Source of the DNA: Albimonas sp963816545
Lineage (GTDB): Bacteria; Pseudomonadota; Alphaproteobacteria; Rhodobacterales; Rhodobacteraceae
Reading direction: 5' to 3'
Length of the DNA: 64,000 nt
Assembly (NCBI GenBank): GCA_963816545.1
Contig: CAWFLE010000004.1
Coordinates: 59,409 to 123,408, forward strand
The notes beneath the pieces were generated by a model. The model was not told where the DNA came from. It saw only the letters and a program-made list of their open reading frames with translations, and did not search any database. How positions within the stretch are numbered: the first letter of the stretch is position 1; every line of letters begins with the position of its first letter. The translations under genes were made by a program, and so were the position numbers. Shown piece by piece: positions 57,501 to 64,000 of the stretch.

Positions 57501-59485
57501 ATCATCACCAGCACGAAGAACTTTGCCGGTCCGTCGCCGTTCCCCCGCCTGCCGTATCCCTGGGAGTCGATGACGACGTGCCCGTCCTCGATCGGCAGGC
57601 CCAGCTCTCGCGCGAGCGAGAGGGCATCGCGGGCGCCCGAAGGGGCTTCGGGCTGCCCGCCGCCCAGATCCCAGACATGGATCGCGTCGTCCGGCTCGAC
57701 GGGATCGGGCTCGTAGCGGCTGTTGGCGCTGTGGTAGTGCAGGGTCGCCCGCTCCGGCAGGAAGGTGGTGGGCGTCGTCCTGCCCGGGGCGGGGGAGGCG
57801 AAGCTCGCGAGGGTCTCGTCGGCGCCGAGGCGCACGAGACGGCCCCACACCACCTTGACCAACGTCCGGCCGGCCTGCCGCTCCACCTGCTGCCGGTCGA
57901 GGAAAGCCTTCGCCTCCTCGCGCGAGAGGGGGATGCGCTCCGCCGCCTGCAGGTCCACCTGGGCCGCGATCCTGGAGAAGGGATACTCCCGTCCGGCGCC
58001 CGACAGGCCGGCCCTGGGGCCCGAGGACAGAACCAGCCCTTGCTCCGGCAGATACTCGCCCGGTTGAACGGGGAGGTAGAAGGCGAACCGCAGCGGCCGC
58101 TCGGGCGAGATCTCCGGCAGGGCCTGCGCCTCCGCGATCAGCTCCGCGCGCTTCCGGGCGATCCGGTCCGCCTGCTCCAGCCTGTTCAGGTTGCGGAATC
58201 CCTTCATGACCTCATGCGGGCCCACCCCGGCCAGGCTCGCCTGGTCCTGCATCATGAAGGCCGTCACGGCGTCGTCCGACTGGAGGAGCGAAGGGTCGTG
58301 CCGCGCGTTGAGAAGCGAGAGCCGGCGCTGGAAGTCGTCCGGGGCCACGATGAAGCGCCCGCCCTCGACATGGACCCAGTCGCCCGAAGCCTCGGCCGCC
58401 GCCGCCGCGTAGCCGCCAGACGCGGCAGGCGGCTCCGCGGTCGCGGTGAAACCCGTCGCTCCGAAGCCCGCCGTCGCGAAGCCGCCCGCGGAGCCCTGTC
58501 CGGGCGTCACGGGCGCGCTGCCGGTGAGCTCCAAGATGCGCGAGCGCATGAGGGACTCGATGCAACCGGCGTTCCACCCGCAGGCGTTGCGCTGCGCGAG
58601 CCAACGCTTCTGGCCCGGCAGCAGCGCCGCGGACCCGCCTGCGCTCTGCACGGCCTGTCGCCACGCGTCCGCCACCTGCCGGTCGTAGCCAGCGAGCACC
58701 GCGTCCGCGCAGATGGCGCGTTCCGCGGGCGCCGAGGCCGAGGCGCAGTCGAAGCTCGGCTGCGCGGGCGCCATTCCTTGCGCCCCTCCGCCCGCATTCG
58801 CCGACCAGATCGCCGTGCGCGTGTTCACCGGCGCAAGCCCATGAACGCTCTGGTAGAGCGCAGCCAGGTCGCCAGGACTTGGCGCCGCGCCGCCTGCGAG
58901 CCCGGCGTCTCGCCGGAACGCCTCCAGCGCCTGCTGAGATCGCGGGCCCCAGGCGCCGTCCGGTACGCCCGCGTCGTAGCCAAGCTCGCGCAGGTATGTC
59001 TGGGCCTCGAGGATTTCTGCGGAGCCGGCGGCGCCCCCGTTCCCTCGGCGGGCCGCCTCGGCCTCCAGCGCCACGCGTTGCATCGGCCCGAGCGATCCGG
59101 TCGCGGCAAAGCCGCGGCTGACCTGGTACGCTTCGACGGCGGCGCGGGTGCGGGCGCCGGGCAGTCCGTCAACGGGACCGGCGTCGAACCCGAGGTCGTT
59201 GAGGTTCCTTTGAAGCTCCATCGCCTCTTGCCGGGCCGGGTCGTAGCGCGCAGACGAAGGCGCTTGAGCGGGCGCGGCCTCAGGCGCGCGCCGGGAAGGC
59301 GCGGCCCGCTCCTGCCCGGGATCGGGCTCCGCCCGCGGCTCGTCCTGCATCGACTTGAGCAGGATGGCGGCGCCCAACCCCAGCAGGTTGCGCTCCAGCG
59401 AGCTTTCCGCGGCAGCGGGCCCCCCGCCGGACCAGAGGGCGAACAGTGCGCCTGCGCAGGCGTGGGCGAAACCCTTCATCCGCAT
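54542..59485 (-). CDS. Very large secreted protein with two peptidoglycan-binding domains and an LprI-like domain
   Basis: 1647 residues in one intact frame. Signal peptide about 1-26 (ACAGALFALWSGGGPAAA). PG-binding type 1 repeats at about 88-145 (LQRNLNDLGFDAGPVDGLPG) and 155-205 (AQTYLRELGYDAGVPDGAWG). A four-Cys LprI/DUF1311-like domain at about 240-325 (FDCASASAPAERAICADAVL, QKRWLAQRNACGWNAGCIE). Then about 1000 residues I cannot assign, a Pro/Glu/Ala linker near 1370-1420, and a C-terminal domain (LLGLRTGQSMAEADRILRERG ... VLEEKYGEPD) with a faint BamE-like look. ATG 59485 chosen with GGGAG 8 bases upstream. Likely an envelope protein; role unknown. Monocistronic. Confidence 0.8.
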   Translation of the reverse strand: MRMKGFAHACAGALFALWSGGGPAAAESSLERNLLGLGAAILLKSMQDEPRAEPDPGQERAAPSRRAPEAAPAQAPSSARYDPARQEAMELQRNLNDLGFDAGPVDGLPGARTRAAVEAYQVSRGFAATGSLGPMQRVALEAEAARRGNGGAAGSAEILEAQTYLRELGYDAGVPDGAWGPRSQQALEAFRRDAGLAGGAAPSPGDLAALYQSVHGLAPVNTRTAIWSANAGGGAQGMAPAQPSFDCASASAPAERAICADAVLAGYDRQVADAWRQAVQSAGGSAALLPGQKRWLAQRNACGWNAGCIESLMRSRILELTGSAPVTPGQGSAGGFATAGFGATGFTATAEPPAASGGYAAAAAEASGDWVHVEGGRFIVAPDDFQRRLSLLNARHDPSLLQSDDAVTAFMMQDQASLAGVGPHEVMKGFRNLNRLEQADRIARKRAELIAEAQALPEISPERPLRFAFYLPVQPGEYLPEQGLVLSSGPRAGLSGAGREYPFSRIAAQVDLQAAERIPLSREEAKAFLDRQQVERQAGRTLVKVVWGRLVRLGADETLASFASPAPGRTTPTTFLPERATLHYHSANSRYEPDPVEPDDAIHVWDLGGGQPEAPSGARDALSLARELGLPIEDGHVVIDSQGYGRRGNGDGPAKFFVLVMIGQDPGFLEEGDRFAAAAALLLPEAQQRTFFGGRSVGHYGAVAVRMLASEGDSMFMGQNMFADEFARREAKAAFLETYYPGLLARTPKWPLPVLAKTSVSLGEYDFDQQSFPLRFDQTGGHLRVVSFPIPQPGGNGIAATLASADRLGNLPERLYLPPEQAQALKRAVQNERLTLAWWADFDFGADGSAVEERFKAAGQELRDGHGLQRPGRAELKRIGLFVDETLAVPVLQLDPASLLIPIPEPKAAPATEPEQAPPDLARLESLPRATSVQVLGALARAMGGDRANYVRIAEANGNVNAANEFDRAGAIETAIAEMQAQPPGKMWMDGQAQLDRYDLQAGAFAFREGSGYIRFGPVRDGAWPEVPIQLIGPNPFETLKVDEAAARAIVESEDRRIGFAIEIEPMASEEQNRGGLGLQLVARTSSVLFYRYGESRNEPAEIIASVSYDEENAARDERIARRFEPSDFPALAEARPDLTPHVMDLLMVRASGEPPAGKALDDMILAAWVQERDGPELPGARFFSPGEPAPSGPAAAVLAPAFASYVVAKAEALGDRFAVTLPTGRSSPSCGAFMVLGGMYGDREILKALPLLQDDATALNRRIHEEAGPFEIERRYGLIQQRPSARHHDRCSSWFGIVMIENAMHEGRSGANADGVRIELKVTDVAAFPGPSDVPELLVTARAEATRLVSADGAVGEPVVAAPPPEAKPEPEPARVAAAEPAGAQAVQTVQAPVEAAPAPEEEEAWPTHEAFEVELSPHDLLGLRTGQSMAEADRILRERGGLVAAFETPAAEAGGRGTPALAYRRVYLSRDGSEAFFVGSYGPDGPVLAIMRRMVLEKGTLPYDRITQVLEEKYGEPDVAGDPSGMGKSLGWIEKSGDGEVENCLAIPYSGMSLSGWRRLDEIGDAAWQPSRTGRAPWMMGLPDYADDMLDYTSACNRTLVYMEESPQIFGASGFSVLMGDLGAIRRADLALAGALSAEEIDIKF

Positions 59486-59762
59486 GAGCGAGTCTCCCGC
59501 GGCGGCCCCTGGAGGGCACCAATGACGTAACAAATAAGATTTACCTTACGTAAATTCATAACCGATTCGAGTGCCGTCGGCCAACCGATTCCCTCTTGTG
59601 ATTCCCGGCCACGATCCTCGGGCTGTGGCATCCGCGACAATCCGAGAAACCTTGTGTCAAGGGTCGCGATCGCTCCTGATCATGGCTTTCTGCCAACTGC
59701 CGTGATCGCGGAAAGAGGCGGGGATGGCAATGCACCCTCGCCGCCCCCGCTTGCTCCGCGCC
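59486..59762. promoter_or_regulatory. AT-rich leader of the large secreted-protein gene
   Basis: 59525-59565 is strikingly AT-rich for this genome and contains the palindrome TTACGTAA (59546-59553) and a related tgacgtaac at 59523. It probably holds the promoter of the gene ending at 54542. I cannot fix -10/-35 boxes. The rest, to the GNAT gene end, shows no gene. Confidence 0.45.
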
Positions 59763-60260
59763 TCACGACCAGACGAAGGCCAGCCGATCCAGCCGTGCGC
59801 CGTCGAAGCTGGCGGTTCCGGTGGCGCCGACGCGGCCGCCGAGGGCGCGGTAGAAGCGGCAGCCGGCCTCGTTCTCTGCGAGGGACCAGACGACGAGCCC
59901 GGGGAGCCCCCGCTCCTCCAGCCGACGCCTCGCCTCCCTGAAGAGCCGGGCGCCGAGGCCCGCGCCGTGGCAGACGGGATCGAGATAGAGCTCGTAGATC
60001 TCGCCCCTCCTTGACCTGCGGTCGCGACAGCGTCCACCCGTCGCATAGCCGCAGAGCCGCCCGTCAAGCTCAAGGACTAGGGCCTTGCCGCCAAAGCGGT
60101 GAAGGCTCTCCCACCATGCAGCCCCGCGGCCGGCAATCCAGCGTTCGAGCGCCACGCCCGGCAGGAGGCCGGAGTAGGCGAAGCGCCAGGCGTCTCCATG
60201 CACGCCGGCGAGTGCGGGGGCGTCCTGTGCAGTCGACCAGCGCGTCTCGATCATCGGCAT
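59763..60260 (-). CDS. GNAT family N-acetyltransferase
   Basis: 165 residues. Acetyl-CoA site GEIYELYLDPVCHGAGLGARLF (R/Q-x-x-G-x-G/A type written here as HGAGLGARL), then GLPGLVVWSLAENEAGCRFY RALGG. Substrate unknown. Start at ATG 60260 with GGGAGAGG upstream; an earlier possible start 15 codons up has no ribosome site. Divergent from the next gene. Confidence 0.88.
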   Translation of the reverse strand: MPMIETRWSTAQDAPALAGVHGDAWRFAYSGLLPGVALERWIAGRGAAWWESLHRFGGKALVLELDGRLCGYATGGRCRDRRSRRGEIYELYLDPVCHGAGLGARLFREARRRLEERGLPGLVVWSLAENEAGCRFYRALGGRVGATGTASFDGARLDRLAFVWS

Positions 60261-60386
60261 GCGCGTCCTCTCCCGGGGGAGATGATGCTTTCCGGCGACG
60301 AGCAAGTCGAGGGCGCACCTCCCGCCGTCATTGGACCGACGCTCCGCCGTGGTAGACTCCCCCGGACAAAGGCTCGGGAGGTTGCA

Positions 60387-61523
60387 ATGAAGCCGGTTCC
60401 AGAGGTCGTCGCGTCTGCGGCGCTCATCGTCCTTGCCTTCATGCCCTCAGCCTTGGCCGCGCAGGAGCTGCGCGTCGCGGCTTGGAACATCGGCGCGGCC
60501 GAGCGCGATGCGCCGGCGGTCGGCGACAGCGTTTCCGGCCTGATCGCCCGCGTGGGAGAAGTCGATATCCTGATCCTGGAGGAGGTCATCGACGAGGCGC
60601 AGGTTAAGGCTGCGGCGGAGGCTGCGGGGCTGGATCACTGGGTGGTGAGCGATTTCTCCGCGCCGGCGGCGGTGACGCGGAATCCCTTCGCCTCGCTGGA
60701 GGTCGCGGTCCTCAGCCGCCGGCCCATCGTTGCGGCGGCGGAGTGGGATACCACGGGCCGGCAGCTGACCGGGGACGGCTTCGCCCCCCGCGCCTCGTCG
60801 GAAGGGGTTCCCACGGAAAAGATCGCGATCGACGTGCCGTTCGGGCCGGAGCGGCCGGCGCGGGGGTTCCTGCGGGCGGACCTGGAGGGCGGTCTCTCGG
60901 TGTCCGCGGTCCACTGGAAGTCCTCCCGCGGCCAGACCTGCAATGCTGCCGACCTGGAGTTCGCCCGGCAGCGGGAGGACCAGGCGACCGGTCTCGCGCA
61001 GGACGCGTCGCGGATGCTCGACATGGGCGGCAGCGTGATCGTTGGCGGGGACTTCAACATCCAGGCGCCCGGCCGCGTGCCCCGGGTCGGCAGCGACCCC
61101 CTGATGGACTGCGCGCCGGAGGGGTCATGCGACGGCGTCTGCGGCCCCGACGCCGCCGACGGCTATGACGACAGCATCAATATCCTCCTCGGCGGCATGG
61201 ATGGCGCGCGCCTCCTTTCGCAGGACCTCCCGGAGACTTTCGTGGCGGCCTTCTTCCCCGGCGGCGCGATCGACCACCTGCTCGTGGCCGGGCCGGCCGC
61301 CGCCGGCTTTTCCGAGGCCACCACGCCCGATGTCGAGGGCGACGAGTTCGCCGGCTCGGATCACAGGCCGGTGGTGGCGGTCCTTGCGGCGCCGTCGCCC
61401 GGGAGCCGAGAAGCCCGCGCCAGATCATTGGTTGAGGAGATCCGAATGCGCCTCGAGGAGCTGGGTAAGCGTGCCGCACGCCCCATGGACTTGAGGACTT
61501 CAGGACTGCCGCTCGCTGCCTGA
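60387..61523 (+). CDS. Secreted endonuclease/exonuclease/phosphatase-family protein
   Basis: 378 residues with signal peptide (about 1-24, ending PSALA) and the DNase I-like fold: RVAAWNIGAAE, DILILEEVID (metal Glu), VHWKSSRG, VGGDFNI, and the final GSDHRPVVAVL. Four cysteines in CAPEGSCDGVC suggest disulfides. Probably an extracellular nuclease or phosphodiesterase. GGGAGG lies 5 bases before the ATG. The last about 19 codons lie beyond the IS66 left end (61465), so the natural C-terminus has been replaced. Confidence 0.9.
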   Translation: MKPVPEVVASAALIVLAFMPSALAAQELRVAAWNIGAAERDAPAVGDSVSGLIARVGEVDILILEEVIDEAQVKAAAEAAGLDHWVVSDFSAPAAVTRNPFASLEVAVLSRRPIVAAAEWDTTGRQLTGDGFAPRASSEGVPTEKIAIDVPFGPERPARGFLRADLEGGLSVSAVHWKSSRGQTCNAADLEFARQREDQATGLAQDASRMLDMGGSVIVGGDFNIQAPGRVPRVGSDPLMDCAPEGSCDGVCGPDAADGYDDSINILLGGMDGARLLSQDLPETFVAAFFPGGAIDHLLVAGPAAAGFSEATTPDVEGDEFAGSDHRPVVAVLAAPSPGSREARARSLVEEIRMRLEELGKRAARPMDLRTSGLPLAA

Positions 61524-61551
61524 GGCTTTGCCCTCCTGATTGGGGGATGTC

Positions 61552-61992
61552 ATGGGCAGATACGGCAAGGACGCGGAAAGCGGCTGGCGCACGGGGTTTT
61601 CGGGTCGGATCGAGGTCCGGGAGAGTGCGACGGGCCGGCGGGAGTGGCCGGAGGCGGTGAAGGGGCGGATCGTCCGCCAGAGCTTGGAGGCTGGAGCGTC
61701 GGTGAAGGATGTCGCGCACCGTCACGGGATCGCGCCGCAGCAGCTGACGACGTGGCGGCGGGCGGCGCGGCAGGGCCGGCTGGCGCTGCCGGATGATCCG
61801 GTCGCGGAGGATGGCTTCGGCTTCGCCGCGCTGCTGGTCGCGGAAGATCCGGCGGCGGAGCCGAGGGTCGAGAGCCTCACGTCGGCGCCGGCCGTCGAGA
61901 TCGTCGCGGACGGCGTCGTCGTCCGGCTCGACGGGGCGACGCCGGCGCTCCGGATCGCGGAGATCGCGGCGGCGCTGGGGGCACGCCGATGA
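61552..61992 (+). CDS. tnpA: IS66 transposase accessory protein TnpA
   Basis: 146 residues with the IS3/IS66 OrfA helix-turn-helix: REWPEAVKGRIVRQSLEAGA, VKDVAHRHGIAPQQLTTWRR. C-terminal VEIVADGVVVRLDG ... IAEIAAALGARR is the usual IS66 TnpA ending. DNA-binding partner needed for transposition. Confidence 0.92.
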   Translation: MGRYGKDAESGWRTGFSGRIEVRESATGRREWPEAVKGRIVRQSLEAGASVKDVAHRHGIAPQQLTTWRRAARQGRLALPDDPVAEDGFGFAALLVAEDPAAEPRVESLTSAPAVEIVADGVVVRLDGATPALRIAEIAAALGARR

Positions 61993-62342
61993 TCACGCCC
62001 GGACAGCGCATGCCGATCGTGATCGCGACGAAGCCGGTCGACTTCCGGCGCGGTCACGACGGTCTGGCGGCGACGGTGCAGCGCGAACTCGGGCTCGACC
62101 CGCACTCCGGGCTCACCGTGATCTTCCGATCGAAGCGCGGCGATAGAGTGAAGATTTTGGTGTGGGACGGCACCGGTCTCGTGCTGGTCTACAAGCGGCT
62201 GGACGAGGGGCGCTTCGCCTGGCCCGCGGTGACGGACGGCGTGATGCGGCTGTCGCGGGCGCAGTTCGAGGCGCTGTTCGAGGGGCTCGACTGGCGGCGC
62301 ATGACGCCGCGGCGGGTGCGGGCGGCGGAGACGGCGGTTTAG
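61989..62342 (+). CDS. tnpB: IS66 accessory protein TnpB
   Basis: 117 residues: PIVIATKPVDFRRGHDGLAA, VIFRSKRGDRVKILVWDGTG, LVYKRLDEGRFAWP, the hallmark stretches of IS66 TnpB (IS66 Orf2). Start overlaps the tnpA stop by 4 bases. This is not the RNA-guided nuclease TnpB of IS200/IS605. Confidence 0.95.
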   Translation: MITPGQRMPIVIATKPVDFRRGHDGLAATVQRELGLDPHSGLTVIFRSKRGDRVKILVWDGTGLVLVYKRLDEGRFAWPAVTDGVMRLSRAQFEALFEGLDWRRMTPRRVRAAETAV

Positions 62343-62409
62343 GCATCAAGCACCTGACTCTGTAGTCTTTTCCGCTTGTCGACGTGCCGGGCTCCGGTAG
62401 ACTTCGGCT

Positions 62410-64000
62410 ATGCCTGCCGCTCACGACGCGCCCGATCTTTCCGCTCTGCCGCCGGAGTTGCGTGCGGCGTTCGAGGCGCAGGCCGTGGCGCTCGCCGCCG
62501 AGCGCGCGGCCCGACTCCATCTCGAGGCGGAGATGGCCGACCAGAAGGCCTACGCCGCCAGGCTGGAGACGCTGCTGCGGGAGATGCGGCGCGCCCGGTT
62601 CGGGCCGCGCTCGGAGAAGCTCCATCCCGACCAGCTCGCGCTGGCGCTGGAGGAGATCGAGACCGCCATCGCCGAGGCGAAGACCGCTCACGAGACGCGC
62701 TGCCCGTCCCACAAGGCGGCGACGGCGGACGCGCCCAAGCGGCCGAAGCCCCTTCGGGCGCTGCCGGCCGACCTGCCGCGCATCGAGCGGGTGATCGAAC
62801 CTGAGAACCGGTCCTGCCCCTGCGGTTGCGGCGAGATGGTCAGGATCGGCGAGGACCGGGCGCACCGGCTCGACGTCGTGCCCGCGCAGTACCGGGTGCT
62901 CGTCACGATCCGGCCGCGCTACGCCTGCCCGAAGGGCCGGGCGGGCGTCGCCCAGGCGCCCGCACCATCGCACCTGATCGAGAGCGGCCTTTCGACGGAA
63001 GCGCTGATCGCGCATGTCATGGTCGCCAAGTTCTCCGAGCACATGCCCTTGTACCGCCAGAGCCAGGTCCTCGCCCGTCATGGCGTGACGGTGGATCGCT
63101 CGACCTTGGCGGACTGGATGGGCGTCGCGGCCTGGCATCTGCGCCCGATCGTGGACCGGATGGCCGAGCTCCTGAAGCGCTCCGGCAAGCTCTACATGGA
63201 CGAGACCACGATCCCGGTGCTCGACCCCGGCCGCGGCAGGACGAAGACGGGGTATCTGTGGGCGATGGCGCGGGACGATCGACCCTGGGGCGGCGGCGAC
63301 CCGCCCGGCGTCGTGTTCACCTACGCCCCCGGCCGCGCCGGTGCGCATGCCGAGCAGCTGCTGACGGGCTTCGACGGCATCCTGCAAGTGGACGGCTACG
63401 CCGGCTACAAGCGCCTCACGAAGGACGACCGCGAGGGCGGCCGACCGCTCGTGCTCGCGCAATGCTGGTCCCACGCGCGGCGGAAGCTGATCGACGCCAC
63501 GCCCAAGGCCGGCTCGCCCGTGGCCGAGGAGGCGTTCCGGCGCATTGCCGCGCTCTACGCCATTGAGGCGGAACTCCGCGGCCGCGGCCCCGAGGAACGC
63601 CGCGCCGCCCGCCAGGCGCGCTCGAAGCCGCTGGTCGACGCGCTCGGCGCCTGGCTGCGCGCCCGGAAGGACCGCCTGTCCGGCGCCAGCAAGATGGGCG
63701 AGGCCGTCCGCTACACCCTCAAGAGCTGGGAGCCGCTCTGCGTCTTTCTCGAGGATGGCCGCGTAGAACTGGACTTGAACAGGGTCGAGAACCTCATCAG
63801 GCCCCACGCTTTGACGCGCAAGAATGCGCTCTTCGCAGGCCACGACGAGGGCGCCGAGGCTTGGGCCCGCATCGCCTCGCTGATCGGGACCTGCCGCGTG
63901 AACAGCGTCGAACCCTACGGCTACATGAAGTCCGTGCTCGAGGCGATCGCCGCCGGCCATCCCATGGCGCGCATCGACGACCTCCTCCCTTGGGCCTTCG
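62410..64000 (+). CDS. tnpC: IS66 transposase TnpC (3'-truncated by window edge)
   Basis: 530 codons visible, no stop. N-terminal coiled coil with RARFGPRSEKLHPDQL, a zinc-finger-like region (CPCGCGEMVRIGEDRAHRLD, VVPAQYRVLV, YACPKG), then the DDE domain: KLYMDETTIPVLDPG, ILQVDGYAGYKRL, CWSHARRKLIDA and NRVENLIRPHALTRKNALFAG, with the IS66 C-terminus (NSVEPYGYMKSVLEAI). The zinc site lacks the usual second Cys after YAC. The last few residues lie outside the window. Confidence 0.95.
   Translation, partial: MPAAHDAPDLSALPPELRAAFEAQAVALAAERAARLHLEAEMADQKAYAARLETLLREMRRARFGPRSEKLHPDQLALALEEIETAIAEAKTAHETRCPSHKAATADAPKRPKPLRALPADLPRIERVIEPENRSCPCGCGEMVRIGEDRAHRLDVVPAQYRVLVTIRPRYACPKGRAGVAQAPAPSHLIESGLSTEALIAHVMVAKFSEHMPLYRQSQVLARHGVTVDRSTLADWMGVAAWHLRPIVDRMAELLKRSGKLYMDETTIPVLDPGRGRTKTGYLWAMARDDRPWGGGDPPGVVFTYAPGRAGAHAEQLLTGFDGILQVDGYAGYKRLTKDDREGGRPLVLAQCWSHARRKLIDATPKAGSPVAEEAFRRIAALYAIEAELRGRGPEERRAARQARSKPLVDALGAWLRARKDRLSGASKMGEAVRYTLKSWEPLCVFLEDGRVELDLNRVENLIRPHALTRKNALFAGHDEGAEAWARIASLIGTCRVNSVEPYGYMKSVLEAIAAGHPMARIDDLLPWAF

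Larger units (their letters stand above)
61465..64000 (+). mobile_element. IS66-family insertion sequence (right end outside window)
   Basis: Left end begins GTAAGCGTGCCGCACG at 61465, the GTAAGCG start typical of IS66 elements. Three genes in order: tnpA, tnpB (overlapping by 4 bases) and tnpC. The right end is beyond position 64000. Inserted in the 3' end of the nuclease-family gene. Confidence 0.85.

Noticed and set aside
56060..59530. 1156-codon open frame on the plus strand, antisense to the large secreted protein
   Set aside because: Its composition is the mirror of a GC-rich coding strand, it has no domain or ribosome site, and the minus-strand reading has clear domains and a signal peptide.
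61989..62342. TnpB as an RNA-guided nuclease with a guide RNA nearby
   Set aside because: This is the IS66 accessory TnpB, unrelated to IS200/IS605 TnpB; no RuvC motifs or guide-like RNA.
62113..63960. 615-codon minus-strand open frame opposite tnpC
   Set aside because: Antisense shadow of the IS66 transposase; no recognised domain.

Overview
The window is a very GC-rich chromosomal segment of an alphaproteobacterium, most probably a marine or halophilic member of the Rhodobacteraceae/Paracoccaceae. The basis is gene content: two secreted proteins with VPLPA-CTERM sorting tails, DUF1203, DUF2125, a SHOCT-domain protein, an extensin-like protein, the hisC-tyrC pair, preT/preA, and relics of an N-type (Na+) ATPase operon. 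No rRNA, tRNA or CRISPR array was recognised.

Layout. 1-18 kb is mostly core metabolism: the 3' part of mutL, an EamA permease, a B12-type radical SAM gene broken by three frameshifts, a preT-VOC-preA operon for reductive pyrimidine degradation, purD (frameshifted), leuB, hisC, tyrC, extensin-like, DUF2125, ChaC and a monooxygenase. 18.2-19.6 kb is an IS630-type element in a GC-hairpin repeat region. 19.8-23.4 kb is a minus-strand cluster (phosphatidylcholine synthase, HCCA-isomerase-like, cytochrome P450, LysM protein). 23.9-27.8 kb holds a decayed N-ATPase operon (atpB-E-F-A-G). About eight frameshifts are visible in it, and its front part is lost at a truncated second IS630 copy, which is itself cut by a 96-bp palindromic element made from an IS256 end.

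28.8-45 kb looks like an accessory stress, ion and redox region. It has a GH65 phosphorylase with a large internal deletion beside an intact beta-phosphoglucomutase, a P2-type cation ATPase, a Kef-type antiporter with a nonsense codon, a tandem UspA protein, a five-haem c-type cytochrome divergent from a ferric-reductase-like flavocytochrome, an M23 peptidase with a DUF6544 partner, a VOC protein, a SHOCT protein with a nonsense codon and a flavodoxin. 45.1-54.2 kb is a mosaic of mobile DNA: an intact IS256-family element inserted in prophage-like genes, small tightly overlapping genes, a terminase-small-subunit-like gene followed directly by a frameshifted tape-measure gene, a YecR-like lipoprotein, an IS5-family wreck, and a small XRE regulator with a recognisable operator/promoter. 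54.5-59.5 kb is one very long secreted multidomain protein. The window ends with a GNAT acetyltransferase, a secreted endonuclease/exonuclease/phosphatase-family protein whose C-terminus appears to run into an IS66 end, and the IS66 genes tnpA, tnpB and tnpC (the last cut by the window edge).

Single-base frameshifts and nonsense codons are frequent, including in purD, which should be essential for de novo purine synthesis. Some may be sequencing errors. The truncated N-ATPase, GH65, IS5 and prophage segments, however, show larger losses that point to real decay. Coordinates of broken genes are given for the reconstructed gene.
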